DNA from: Paenibacillus sp.
GTDB taxonomy: Bacteria; Bacillota; Bacilli; Paenibacillales; Paenibacillaceae
Reading direction: 5' to 3'
Length of the DNA stretch: 64,000 nucleotides
NCBI GenBank assembly: GCA_031254035.1
Contig: JAIRVF010000127.1
Location: 30,402-94,401 of the forward strand
The translations under genes and the position numbers were made by a program. Positions within the stretch are counted from its first letter, which is position 1, and every line of letters begins with the position of its first letter. Positions 1-8,072 of the stretch are shown here, piece by piece. Below the pieces are notes generated by a model. It ran no database searches and had not been told where the DNA came from. It worked only from the letters and a program-made list of their open reading frames with translations.

Positions 1-450
1 AATTCCGGCGATGCTGCCTACGTTGACGATGGCTCCCTGCATTTGCTTCTTCATGTAAGGCGCAACGGCCCGCGCACAATAAAACATGCCTTTCACGTTG
101 ACCTGAAGCAGCGAATCCCATACCTCCTCAGTCACAGCTTCTAGATCATCCATCGGTATATGGCGGGTGACGCTCGCATTATTGACCAATACATCAAGAG
201 ATCCCCATTCATGCGCAACAGCCTCCACCATAGCCTTTACCTCATGCTCGCGTGATACGTCCGCCTGTATGGCCATTGCTTGGCCGCCCCGGCTTTGGAT
301 CATTTGCACTGTCTCCTCGGCTTCGGCCGCCGACCGTGAATAATTGACGGCAACAGCGGCCCCGCGTTCGGCTAAAGCTAGCGATACCGCCCGTCCAATA
401 CCTGTTCCCCCGCCTGTAACGAGTGCGATTTTATTTTTAAGTTCCATCAT
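1..450 (-). CDS. SDR family NAD(P)-dependent oxidoreductase (3' end outside window)
   Basis: The reading frame is open from the ATG at 450 to the window edge, giving about 150 residues of a short-chain dehydrogenase. Seen: the N-terminal cofactor loop TGGGTGIG near residues 12-19, an acidic DV after the third strand near residue 64, the NNAS motif near residue 91, and the start of the catalytic-Ser strand (VNVGSIAGI) at the edge. The catalytic YxxxK lies beyond the window. Two adjacent ATGs (450 and 447) follow a GGAGGAG ribosome binding site; the second has the better spacing. SDRs reduce or oxidise small alcohols and ketones, and the substrate cannot be told from this part. It is upstream of no other minus-strand gene in sight. 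Confidence 0.85.
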   Translation of the reverse strand, partial: MMELKNKIALVTGGGTGIGRAVSLALAERGAAVAVNYSRSAAEAEETVQMIQSRGGQAMAIQADVSREHEVKAMVEAVAHEWGSLDVLVNNASVTRHIPMDDLEAVTEEVWDSLLQVNVKGMFYCARAVAPYMKKQMQGAIVNVGSIAGI

Positions 451-507
451 GTTCTCCTCCCATTTGTTCATATTTTTGGAAAATGTTACGGTATGAGCTT
501 ATTATAC

Positions 508-600
508 CGAAGCATGCTGATTACTCCAAAGCATACTCATCACTTCAAAAAGCTCAATCATCACTTCAAAGCACAATCATCATTCCAATGCATACTGTGC
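508..600. repeat. Degenerate short tandem repeat at the tautomerase 3' end
   Basis: About four and a half imperfect units of 19-21 bp, each beginning CAAAGCA or similar and ending ATCACTT or ATTACTC: 508-526, 527-545, 546-566, 567-585 and a partial unit to 600. The array runs into the last codons of the minus-strand tautomerase gene, whose stop is at 580-582. It resembles replication slippage rather than a regulatory array. A second, unrelated array of the same style sits at the end of the EamA gene near 4454. Confidence 0.6.
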
Positions 601-966
601 GATCCCGTTGCCAAACGACCAATTTTCAGATGTGTTTTCCGTCAAAATTACCATGATATCCTGCGGTCTGACGCCGGCATTCGCTTGAAGAAGTTCCGCA
701 ATCCGGGCATACAATGTCTGCTTCTGTCGACGAGAACGCCCCTCCTTCATCGTAATTTGGATAAATATTTGCTGCTCCGATCTGGAAATGCCCAGATAAC
801 TTGTATCGTATAAAAGCTCTCCCTGAGCATGCGTCGTAATGACCTGGAAATAATCGTCCTCTGGCACATCGATAGCCTCCATTATGGCCTGGTGAATGGA
901 ACGACTGATAACAGATAGCTCTTCCCGCGACTTTCCTTGATGAAGATCGATTCGTACAAATGGCAT
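580..966 (-). CDS. Tautomerase family protein (4-oxalocrotonate tautomerase superfamily)
   Basis: A 128-residue protein beginning Met-Pro-Phe. After Met removal the N-terminal Pro is the general base of this superfamily. Length fits the long two-motif (Tautomerase_2-like) subgroup rather than the 60-residue 4-OT type. Tautomerases shift keto-enol double bonds or dehalogenate small acids; the natural substrate is unknown. It is divergent from a LysR regulator whose start is about 120 bp away, so that regulator probably controls it. The last codons overlap a degenerate tandem repeat. Confidence 0.85.
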   Translation of the reverse strand: MPFVRIDLHQGKSREELSVISRSIHQAIMEAIDVPEDDYFQVITTHAQGELLYDTSYLGISRSEQQIFIQITMKEGRSRRQKQTLYARIAELLQANAGVRPQDIMVILTENTSENWSFGNGIAQYALE

Positions 967-1040
967 TTTATTTCGCTCCTCTTAGCCTTTTTTGCCGGCA
1001 GAGTCATTGTATCTGATCTATATATATCTGTATAATTGAA

Positions 1041-1076
1041 TTTAATGAACATTGTATTCAATTTTATTGAACATTG
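1041..1076. promoter_or_regulatory. Candidate LysR operator: direct repeat between tautomerase and LysR genes
   Basis: Two near-identical 14-15 bp blocks, TTTAATGAACATTG at 1041-1054 and TTTATTGAACATTG at 1063-1076, are 22 bp apart start to start, about two helical turns. They lie in the AT-rich divergent intergenic region, immediately upstream of the regulator start. LysR proteins bind as tetramers to paired sites of this spacing and often repress their own gene. The assignment as operator is inference. Confidence 0.45.
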
Positions 1077-1085
1077 GGAGGAAAC

Positions 1086-2000
1086 ATGGATTTAAAAGCG
1101 GTCAAAACCTTTCAGCGGATCGTAGCCCTCGGCGGCTTTAACCGCGCGGCGGAAGAGCTTAATTATGCCCAGTCTACGGTCACTATGCAGATCCAGAAAC
1201 TTGAAACCGAACTCGGCATGCGTCTCATTGATCGGGGGAAAACCTTTGAACTAACGGAGGCTGGCCGTCTTTTCTTGGAGCAAAGCGCGCATATCGTCAG
1301 GGACATTGAGCAGCTGAAGGACATGATGACGGAACTTGTCTCCGGTGAAGCCGGGCATGTCCGGCTCGGGGTCGTGGAACCGGTCGCCAGCTACCGCCTG
1401 CCGGAGGTCCTTGCAAGCTTTCTGCATGATTATCCCAACATCCGGGTGTCGATTACGATTGCCAGTTCCTCTACTTTGTACGAGCAACTGCAGCATGGCG
1501 AACTTGATCTGGCGATTTGTTCTCCGCCCATCCTGAGAACCACATTGTATTTTGAGCCGCTGTTGACGGAGCACTTTGTCGTTTTACTGCCTGATCAGCA
1601 TCCATTGGCCTGCAAAGATGTCATTTCAATCCGGGATTTGCGCGATCATCGCCTGTTGATCACCGCGGCAGACTGTCCGTACCGGCGCAAGCTGGAACTG
1701 ATCATGCAGGAACCGGGAGGCCATCCGCTGGATACCCTCGAAATCGGCAGCATGTCCGCTTTGAAGTTTTATGTTCAAAGCGGGATCGGCGCAGCTCTCG
1801 TGCCTTTGTCCGTACTTCGTCCCGAACCTACAGGAACGGTGATCCGGCCGCTAAAAGGCCATGAAGTCGATATGACCTGCGGCTTATTGTGCAAAGCGGA
1901 GGACTATCCGCCACGGCTGGCTACCGGTCGACTGTATGAGTTTTTGCAAAAGAAACTGTCAGATCGTAATAGCCATGCATGTACCACCAGCAATATTTAA
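1086..2000 (+). CDS. LysR family transcriptional regulator
   Basis: A 304-residue protein. The N-terminal winged helix-turn-helix occupies about residues 1-60, with the family pattern of an aromatic/hydrophobic helix (FNRAAEELNYAQSTVTMQI). The rest is a two-lobed periplasmic-binding-like effector domain beginning near residue 90. I chose ATG 1086 because it follows GGGAGGAAAC directly. The frame extends to a TTG at 1074 that lies inside this ribosome binding site. It is divergent from the tautomerase gene and ends in its own terminator. LysR proteins usually activate the divergent gene on binding a small effector; the effector here is unknown. Confidence 0.92.
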   Translation: MDLKAVKTFQRIVALGGFNRAAEELNYAQSTVTMQIQKLETELGMRLIDRGKTFELTEAGRLFLEQSAHIVRDIEQLKDMMTELVSGEAGHVRLGVVEPVASYRLPEVLASFLHDYPNIRVSITIASSSTLYEQLQHGELDLAICSPPILRTTLYFEPLLTEHFVVLLPDQHPLACKDVISIRDLRDHRLLITAADCPYRRKLELIMQEPGGHPLDTLEIGSMSALKFYVQSGIGAALVPLSVLRPEPTGTVIRPLKGHEVDMTCGLLCKAEDYPPRLATGRLYEFLQKKLSDRNSHACTTSNI

Positions 2001-2008
2001 CGCATTTA

Positions 2009-2044
2009 AAAGGCCCGGGGCTGGAAACCCTGGGCTCTCTTTTG
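2009..2044 (+). terminator. Rho-independent terminator of the LysR gene
   Basis: A GC-rich hairpin (GGCCCGGGG paired with CCCTGGGCT) is followed by CTCTTTTG, 8 bp after the LysR stop codon. Confidence 0.7.
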
Positions 2045-2054
2045 TTAATCAGGT

Positions 2055-3392
2055 TTATTTTATTTCCGCAATGACTTGCTCGATCCCAGACTTTATATCA
2101 GGTTCTTTCACGCTTGATGCCGTCAGTCGCAGAATGTTATCCCTTGCGAAATGCGGCAAATAACATGCTTCCGCCGTTTCAATCCGGATTCGCTTTTTCG
2201 CAAGCCGTTTGATCAATTGGGTTACGTTCACGCCGGGGCCAAGTTCCAAATACGTATGAATGCCTAGCTGGCTTGGGGGATGATAGGCAAAAGGACGCTC
2301 GGGGCCAGCATCGCGGAATTTGACGACACACTCATGAAGTAGGTTAGATCTTCTGCCGTAACAGGAACGCATCTTTTTACGGTGGCGCTCGAACATGCCG
2401 CTTTTGAGATACAGCTCCAGCGCCGCTTGAGAAAGCATCGAGCTGTCGATGTCCAGCACCCTTTTAAACTGGAGGAATGACTCCCGCAGCGCCTCCGGCA
2501 GAACCGCAACCCCAATCCGGAGTCCCGGAAAAATAATTTTAGAGTAGCTTTTTAAATAAATCACATGGCCTGTGCGATCATACGCGTAGATCGGATCTTC
2601 TTTCGCATCCTGCTCGAGATCCGCCATGTAATCATCCTCCACAATATACACGTCATATTTGGCGGCCAGGGCGGCAATCGCCTGCTTCTGCTTCCGGTCC
2701 AGCGATACACCCAAAGGGTTCTGAAAACGAGGTACCGTGTAGAACCACTTGATCTCCCCCGTTTTGAAAATCCGCTCCAGCTCTTCCAAATCGATGCCCG
2801 CGGTGGTGCGGCGGATTCCCTGCGCTTCGATGCCGTATACCTTCAAGTACTCCATCAAAAGATGGTACCCTGGCTGTTCTATCAATATCCCGCTTTGTCC
2901 GTTCGGGAAAGGAAGCTGAGCTAACAGGCTGAGCGCCTGCTGGACGCCGGAGGTAATAAATATTTGCTTCATATCGGCAAAAACCTGGTACGATGCCAGC
3001 TGCCGCTGCATTTCCCGGATTAAGGACGGAAGCCCCTGCGGTGTGCCATAAATAAACAGATCGTTGCGGTACATGTCGATCGCCTTATTAATGCAATGCT
3101 GAAAATCCAGATACGGAAAAATATCCGGGTCTGGAGCCGATATCGTAAAGTCGATCCAATGATCTCCCTCCTCCCGTTTCCCACTCCTTTTCATGACATA
3201 ATAGCCGCTTTTGGGCGCAGCATAAACCAAGTGCTTCTCTTCAAGTTCCTCCAACGCACGTATAACCGTGCTTTTGCTGCAGTCGTACCGGGATGCGAGC
3301 TCCCTGATGGACGGAATTTTGTCTCCTTCCCGGTAGCCGTTGCCGGCAAGCTCAAATTCCAGATCATTAATGATATCGTTATATTTATACAT
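2055..3392 (-). CDS. MocR/GabR-type regulator: GntR winged helix fused to PLP aminotransferase fold
   Basis: A 445-residue fusion. Residues about 1-70 are a GntR winged helix (IPSIRELASRYDCSKSTVIRAL). A linker follows, then a fold-type I aminotransferase domain from about residue 105 to the end, with the PLP-lysine motif SYSKIIFPG near residue 282. MocR regulators bind PLP and an amine or amino acid and control transport or metabolism genes. The frame opens earlier (3485), but ATG 3392 has a GGGAG site at good spacing, so the longer N-terminus is rejected. It is divergent from the EamA transporter at 3534, with a perfect 18 bp palindrome between them. Confident of the family; the ligand is unknown. 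Confidence 0.93.
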   Translation of the reverse strand: MYKYNDIINDLEFELAGNGYREGDKIPSIRELASRYDCSKSTVIRALEELEEKHLVYAAPKSGYYVMKRSGKREEGDHWIDFTISAPDPDIFPYLDFQHCINKAIDMYRNDLFIYGTPQGLPSLIREMQRQLASYQVFADMKQIFITSGVQQALSLLAQLPFPNGQSGILIEQPGYHLLMEYLKVYGIEAQGIRRTTAGIDLEELERIFKTGEIKWFYTVPRFQNPLGVSLDRKQKQAIAALAAKYDVYIVEDDYMADLEQDAKEDPIYAYDRTGHVIYLKSYSKIIFPGLRIGVAVLPEALRESFLQFKRVLDIDSSMLSQAALELYLKSGMFERHRKKMRSCYGRRSNLLHECVVKFRDAGPERPFAYHPPSQLGIHTYLELGPGVNVTQLIKRLAKKRIRIETAEACYLPHFARDNILRLTASSVKEPDIKSGIEQVIAEIK

Positions 3393-3415
3393 GCTTCTCC
3401 CGCCTCCGACCTTTG

Positions 3416-3433
3416 ATCTGTACCGGTACAGAT
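3416..3433. promoter_or_regulatory. Perfect 18-bp palindrome, candidate MocR operator
   Basis: ATCTGTACCGGTACAGAT is a perfect inverted repeat 24 bp upstream of the regulator start and 100 bp upstream of the divergent EamA start. Position and symmetry fit an operator for the MocR protein acting on both genes. Binding itself is inferred. Confidence 0.6.
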
Positions 3434-3533
3434 GGAAATTTATTTTATTGTAGCACGGCATCCCCCAGCTTAGAATTAAAAACATAAGCAGGACCGGTCA
3501 TTCACAGCGCGCTATATTAGGGAGGTCATATTT

Positions 3534-4472
3534 ATGAAAGTTTCAACTCATCAAAAAGCCACATTAGCAGTGGTTATCAATGCCATCATCATCGGCTTTT
3601 CATTCATATTCGTCAAACAATCGTTGTCCTTTGCCGATCCGCTAAATTCGCTGGCGCACCGCTTTACGTTTTCTTTCATCGTGGCCACTCTGTTTGTATT
3701 TCCAGGCTGGTCTCGGCTCAAAGCCATGCGGAAGCAAGCTCTCGCTGTTATTCCGTTGGCGCTTCTGAATCCATCGCTGTTTTTCGCCCTTCAGGCTTTC
3801 GGGCTGCAGCATGCTTCGTCGGCCATCGCAGGCATTGTGCAAGCAATGGTGCCCGTGTTTACGATGATTCTTGCCGCCGTTTTTCTGAAGGAACGCATAA
3901 GTGCTGTTCAACGATTGTGCACGCTTCTGTCCGTGTCTGGAGTCATTCTGGTTTTCGCCGTTCCAGGTATTGGAGCTTCTTCCGCCAGTCTCTTGGGGAT
4001 CACTTTAATTCTGTTGTCGGCATTGGCGTCGGCCGGATATACCACGCTAGCCCGCAAACTGACACAGACGCTGCGCCCGAAAGATCTAACTTACATGATG
4101 ATCCTATTTGGATTTATCGTTTTTAACCTGATCGCTCTTGTCAAAAACGGAGCTGCCGGCACCATGGGAACCTATTTCGTGCCGCTGCATGAACCTGGTT
4201 TTATCATCGATATGGCATATTTGGGCGTGTTATCCTTCCTCGTCACTTCATTTCTGTCCAACTATGCGCTTTCGATTCTTGAGGCATCCAAAGTCAGCGT
4301 ATTTGCCGGTTTGTCTACTGTCGTGACCATCGCCGGAGGGGTACTGCTGCTGCATGAACAGCTTGGCTGGTATCACTGGGTCGGAGCGATCATGATTGTG
4401 GCCGGAGTTATGGGTGTGAATCTTTCCAAGAAAAAACTTCCGCTGGTACAGGAGACTGCGGAAGTTCGTTAG
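3534..4472 (+). CDS. EamA/DMT family transporter
   Basis: A 312-residue integral membrane protein with about ten predicted hydrophobic helices in two homologous halves, as in the drug/metabolite transporter superfamily. The first half carries the typical helix-end motif leading to FLKERIS, and the second half ends with LLHEQLGWYHWVGAIMIVAG, matching the duplicated EamA signature. The ATG at 3534 has a GGGAGG site. It is divergent from a MocR regulator, and such pairs commonly control export of amino acids or cofactor-like amines. The stop codon sits at the first boundary of an 18-bp tandem repeat, so the C-terminus may have changed by slippage. Confidence 0.9.
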   Translation: MKVSTHQKATLAVVINAIIIGFSFIFVKQSLSFADPLNSLAHRFTFSFIVATLFVFPGWSRLKAMRKQALAVIPLALLNPSLFFALQAFGLQHASSAIAGIVQAMVPVFTMILAAVFLKERISAVQRLCTLLSVSGVILVFAVPGIGASSASLLGITLILLSALASAGYTTLARKLTQTLRPKDLTYMMILFGFIVFNLIALVKNGAAGTMGTYFVPLHEPGFIIDMAYLGVLSFLVTSFLSNYALSILEASKVSVFAGLSTVVTIAGGVLLLHEQLGWYHWVGAIMIVAGVMGVNLSKKKLPLVQETAEVR

Positions 4473-4579
4473 ACTGCGGAGGTTCATTAAACTGCGGAGG
4501 TTCATTAACAGAAGATTGTTAGCAGAAGATTGTTAATGGAAGCTTATTAACAGAAGCTCATTAATAACCTGAACTATTA
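4454..4579. repeat. Compound tandem repeat: three 18-bp then four 14-bp units
   Basis: Units at 4454-4471, 4472-4489 and 4490-4507 read close to GACTGCGGAGGTTCATTA. They pass into 14-bp units at 4508-4521, 4522-4535, 4536-4549 and 4550-4563, close to ACAGAAGATTGTTA, and a decayed unit to 4579. All units end in TTA. The EamA stop codon overlaps the first unit boundary. Confidence 0.8.
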
Positions 4580-4734
4580 ATGTATTTAGGCACCGCTTCA
4601 GCACCGTGTAGTGAAGGTGTGGGCCGCCTTCAAGGCAAACGGTCCACCGCTTGGCGGTGGTGAACTGCCTTCGAGACCAACGACACCGTGCTGGGTGGGG
4701 CTAGGTTTTTCAGCATGGTAGTCGGAAAACAAAC

Positions 4735-4879
4735 AAATTCCTGCGAAAGTACATCCATTCGGGCGGGATTTCATGATCATTTGAAAATTCCTGCAAAAGT
4801 GCATCATTTAAGACGAAATATAAGAGTCACGTTGAACAGCGAGTGTTTGGAAATTCCCGCAAATATGCATCTATCTCGG
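4735..4879. repeat. Three dispersed copies of a ~28-bp motif
   Basis: AAATTCCTGCGAAAGTACAT starts at 4735, AAATTCCTGCAAAAGTGCAT at 4785 and AAATTCCCGCAAATATGCAT at 4851, each followed by an alike 8-10 bp tail. Spacing is 50 and 66 bp, so it is not a regular array. Copies are in the same orientation in a gene-free stretch between convergent genes. Confidence 0.65.
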
Positions 4880-5093
4880 ACAACATGACGTATTTTGCTC
4901 AATGATAGGTTAGTTCATCAAGCACACCACCGTTGCAGCCCGTTAACCTCTCTCCAATAAATTAGCCGAGTTCTCGCTTCATTGAGCTGACTATTGCCGC
5001 ACTCTCCACAAAGGCTAGTTCCTAGACTAACATGTCTTACGACACGTTTGAACGTTGATGTACAGCCCGCTTGAGAATGTTTTATACACGTGG
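4880..5093. other. Intergenic stretch between EamA and helicase genes, no gene seen
   Basis: With 4580-4734 this completes a gene-free interval of about 620 bp. Apart from the repeats listed separately and a small hairpin around 4640-4660 (CCACCGC paired with GCGGTGG), I see no coding potential with a ribosome binding site and no clear terminator for the helicase operon that ends at 5094. Confidence 0.5.
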
Positions 5094-8072
5094 TCACTCC
5101 CCGCTCCAGTCGCTCCGCAAAGTAAACAGGTCTTTCAGCGCTTCCGTCGACAACTCGGTAATCCAGCTTTCTGTGCTGGAGATTACATTATCGCTCAGTT
5201 GCTGCTTGCTCTCCAGCATTTCATCAATGCGCTCTTCAAGCGTACCAAGAGAGATAAACTTGTGCACCTGCACATCCTTCGTCTGTCCCATCCGATAGGC
5301 TCGGTCCGTCGCCTGGTTTTCCACGGCCGGATTCCACCAGCGGTCAAAGTGGAACACATGATTGGCGGCCGTAAGATTCAGGCCTACGCCCCCGGCTTTG
5401 ATCGATAGGATAAACACGCTAGGCTGATCCTCAGGCGGCAGCGTTTGCGATTGGAACTGGTCGATCATCCGGTCGCGGGCGGACTTGGACGTACTCCCGT
5501 TCAGGTAAAGCACAGGCTCCTGCAGCTCTTGCTGCAGTACGCGCTGCAGCATCTCGCCCATGCCGATATACTGGGTGAAAATAAGACAGCGATCCCCTTC
5601 TTCGCGTAGTTCCCTAACCATATCCAGCAGCCGCTCAAGCTTGGCTGATTGGCTCAGTAAAGTCTCGGTGTCCAAAGATTGATCCTCATTCTCCGGATAT
5701 TCAGAGGATGCCCCTGTCAGCAACAGCGGATGATCGCAGATCTGCTTTAAATGGGTCAGAGCAGATAAGATCGCTCCCTTCCTTTGTATACCTTCCAGCT
5801 TTTGCACGCGGCTCATAAGCTCGTTTACAGTCTGGTCATAAAGGGCCCCCTGCTCGGAGGTCAGATGAATATAAGTTTTCATTTCATTTTTATCTGGTAA
5901 AGCAAGTTGAATAGCCGGGTCTTTCTTCTTACGGCGCAACATAAACGGCTTGACCAGCTTCTGCAGCTGCTGTGTCCGTTCTTCATCCTGTTCCTTTTCA
6001 ATTGGTTGTATGAAACGGACGCTAAACGCCCGCAGATTCCCCAAATATCCCGGGTTCATGAAATCATACAGAGACCAGAGTTCAGAAAGCCGGTTTTCGA
6101 TCGGTGTTCCCGTCAGCGCAATGCGATGTCTGGCAGGGAAGCTGCGAACGGCGGATGATTGTTTCGTCTGGGCATTTTTAATGTTTTGGGCTTCATCTAG
6201 ACATAATGATTCCCAGGTAACCGCATTGAGTATATCCTGATCCAATGTCGCTGTCGCATATGAGGTCAATACGATATCCGCCTGCCGGATTTCCCGGCGA
6301 AAGCTTTCTTCATCGGAACGGCGACTGCCATAATGCAGCATCACATTCAAGGAAGGAGCGAACCGCATCAGTTCCCTCTGCCAATTCCCCAGTACGGACG
6401 TAGGGCAAATCAGCAGAGAAGGTAGACCCTCCTCGTCCGCTGCGTTTTCCTTCAGATACAGTAAATACGTGATAAATTGCACCGTCTTCCCGAGGCCCAT
6501 ATCATCCGCCAGACATGCCCCTAATCCGAACCGCCGCATAAAAGCCAGCCAGGAAAAACCATCATATTGATAAGAACGCAGCTCGGCTTTGAGTCCCTGC
6601 GGTATGGCAAGCCGCGGCCATTCCGAACGCTGCCCAAGCTGGTTGAACAATTCCATGAGATGCTCATTCAGCTCCACCTCGAGTTCGATCCGGGTTGAGC
6701 TTTCCTGCATTTCATCTTCCTCGGGCTGATCTTCCTTCCCGCGCTGCGTCCAGTCATCTTTTTTCTGAAGATGCAGCTGCAGTACATCCTGAAAAGACAG
6801 ACCTTGCTTCCGGTCCATTCCTTCCATCATCTGCCTGATTTGTTTGATCAAAGCGGGATCCAGAGTCATCCACTCTCCCCGGAAACGAACCAACCGTTCA
6901 TTACGTGCCACCAACTCTTGAAACTCGGATTCTGTCAATTGGGTTTCGCCAATGGCAATACGCCAGTCGAATTGAATGATCGAATCGAGTCCAAACAGGG
7001 AGCTCCCTCCGCTTTGACGTTTATCATCGCCTTCTTCTGCGCGTACTTTAGCCCGAAGCTTCGGTTTCTTCCGGCTGGCCGCTTCCCACCATGCAGGCAG
7101 CAGCACCTGCCACCCGGACTCCAGCAGACGCTTGCTGTCCACCGTCAAAAACTGCCATGCAGCCGCGTTGGACAACGGTTTATCAAGCAGATCGTCGCAT
7201 TGCCCGGCCACCACAAAAGCCTGCATGCTTGCTCTCAGGTGATCCGCCCATCCGGCGGATCGTTCCTCCACATGGTGTGTCCATGAATCCGGCCATATGC
7301 CTGACACATGTCCATCAGATCCCAACCGAACCGAAACAAGCACGGACGGATCAAACTTATCCTGCAGGACCAAACTAAGGCGCCATGTAGGGCTGCCTTC
7401 ATCCGGTTCCAACAGCTGCAAAAGCGGCCGAAATGGGGCCATATCCGCCTTCCAGCCTATCGAAATCAGCCACTCTTTCTCTTGGAGGCCACCCGTCGCG
7501 GCTCCTACGGTAAATAACATCGGATATTCCCGCCGCAAATCAGTAGCCGCGCTGTCCGTTCCATAGCAGCTCTGAAAAACCAGCGCCGAAAAAGCCGCCT
7601 GCAGCCCCTCAGCAAACTCCGGACGACTGCGGTCAATTTGCTGCCTTGCCTGCTCTTCCAATAGGGGCCGATCCCAAGTCCACTCAAGTTTTCCTTCACG
7701 AAAAGAAACGAGGCTCGGAATGAACTGTCTCTCACGAGCACAATCCGTAAGCACAGGAGCAAGCTGGAGCAGAGCTTCCGCATCTTGATCCCACTCCCAT
7801 GAAATATGATGAAGCAGCTCCCGCTCCGCAAAAAAAGAAAGAACCTGCTCGGCAGGAAGAACGACAAGCCCGGCTCCCTGGTCCTCCATCTGGCGAACCT
7901 CCAGCTCGGTCCCATAAAACGACGCTTCATGCCATGCAAACATACGCTGCTTCAAAACAAGCCCCGACACACTGCGATGCGAAGAAGAAGTTCCATAAAT
8001 CAGCGCATCACCATATGCACTTAAAAGAACATGAACCGTAATGGTGTCTGCAAATGCCAAATATGAGCTCAT
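5094..8072 (-). CDS. SNF2-family DEAD/DEAH-box helicase
   Basis: A 992-residue Swi2/Snf2-type ATPase. The N-terminal half (to about residue 480) is the SNF2-associated region seen in bacterial homologues. The motor domain shows Walker A DDMGLGKT near residue 525, DEAQ near 626 and LTGTPIENRL near 657. The C-terminal helicase domain shows AGGVGLNLT near 894 and DRWWNPAVENQATDRAYRMG near 915-935. It is an ATP-driven DNA translocase likely to remodel protein-DNA complexes, possibly transcription related as for RapA, but this is inference. The start at 8072 overlaps the stop of the SWIM gene by 4 bp (ATGA) and has a GGAAAGGA site; a longer frame to 8159 would overlap that gene much more. The two are translationally coupled. 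Confidence 0.93.
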   Translation of the reverse strand: MSSYLAFADTITVHVLLSAYGDALIYGTSSSHRSVSGLVLKQRMFAWHEASFYGTELEVRQMEDQGAGLVVLPAEQVLSFFAERELLHHISWEWDQDAEALLQLAPVLTDCARERQFIPSLVSFREGKLEWTWDRPLLEEQARQQIDRSRPEFAEGLQAAFSALVFQSCYGTDSAATDLRREYPMLFTVGAATGGLQEKEWLISIGWKADMAPFRPLLQLLEPDEGSPTWRLSLVLQDKFDPSVLVSVRLGSDGHVSGIWPDSWTHHVEERSAGWADHLRASMQAFVVAGQCDDLLDKPLSNAAAWQFLTVDSKRLLESGWQVLLPAWWEAASRKKPKLRAKVRAEEGDDKRQSGGSSLFGLDSIIQFDWRIAIGETQLTESEFQELVARNERLVRFRGEWMTLDPALIKQIRQMMEGMDRKQGLSFQDVLQLHLQKKDDWTQRGKEDQPEEDEMQESSTRIELEVELNEHLMELFNQLGQRSEWPRLAIPQGLKAELRSYQYDGFSWLAFMRRFGLGACLADDMGLGKTVQFITYLLYLKENAADEEGLPSLLICPTSVLGNWQRELMRFAPSLNVMLHYGSRRSDEESFRREIRQADIVLTSYATATLDQDILNAVTWESLCLDEAQNIKNAQTKQSSAVRSFPARHRIALTGTPIENRLSELWSLYDFMNPGYLGNLRAFSVRFIQPIEKEQDEERTQQLQKLVKPFMLRRKKKDPAIQLALPDKNEMKTYIHLTSEQGALYDQTVNELMSRVQKLEGIQRKGAILSALTHLKQICDHPLLLTGASSEYPENEDQSLDTETLLSQSAKLERLLDMVRELREEGDRCLIFTQYIGMGEMLQRVLQQELQEPVLYLNGSTSKSARDRMIDQFQSQTLPPEDQPSVFILSIKAGGVGLNLTAANHVFHFDRWWNPAVENQATDRAYRMGQTKDVQVHKFISLGTLEERIDEMLESKQQLSDNVISSTESWITELSTEALKDLFTLRSDWSGE

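Noticed and set aside
3393-3485. Extended N-terminus of the MocR regulator
   Set aside because: It would read through the palindrome at 3416-3433 and lacks a site; ATG 3392 fits.
4600-4700. tRNA-like folding in a GC-rich stretch with a CCACCGC hairpin
   Set aside because: No cloverleaf arms, no conserved TTC/A-loop and no CCA end could be traced.
4735-4879. CRISPR-like array
   Set aside because: Only three copies, unequal spacing (50 and 66 bp), no leader and no cas gene nearby.
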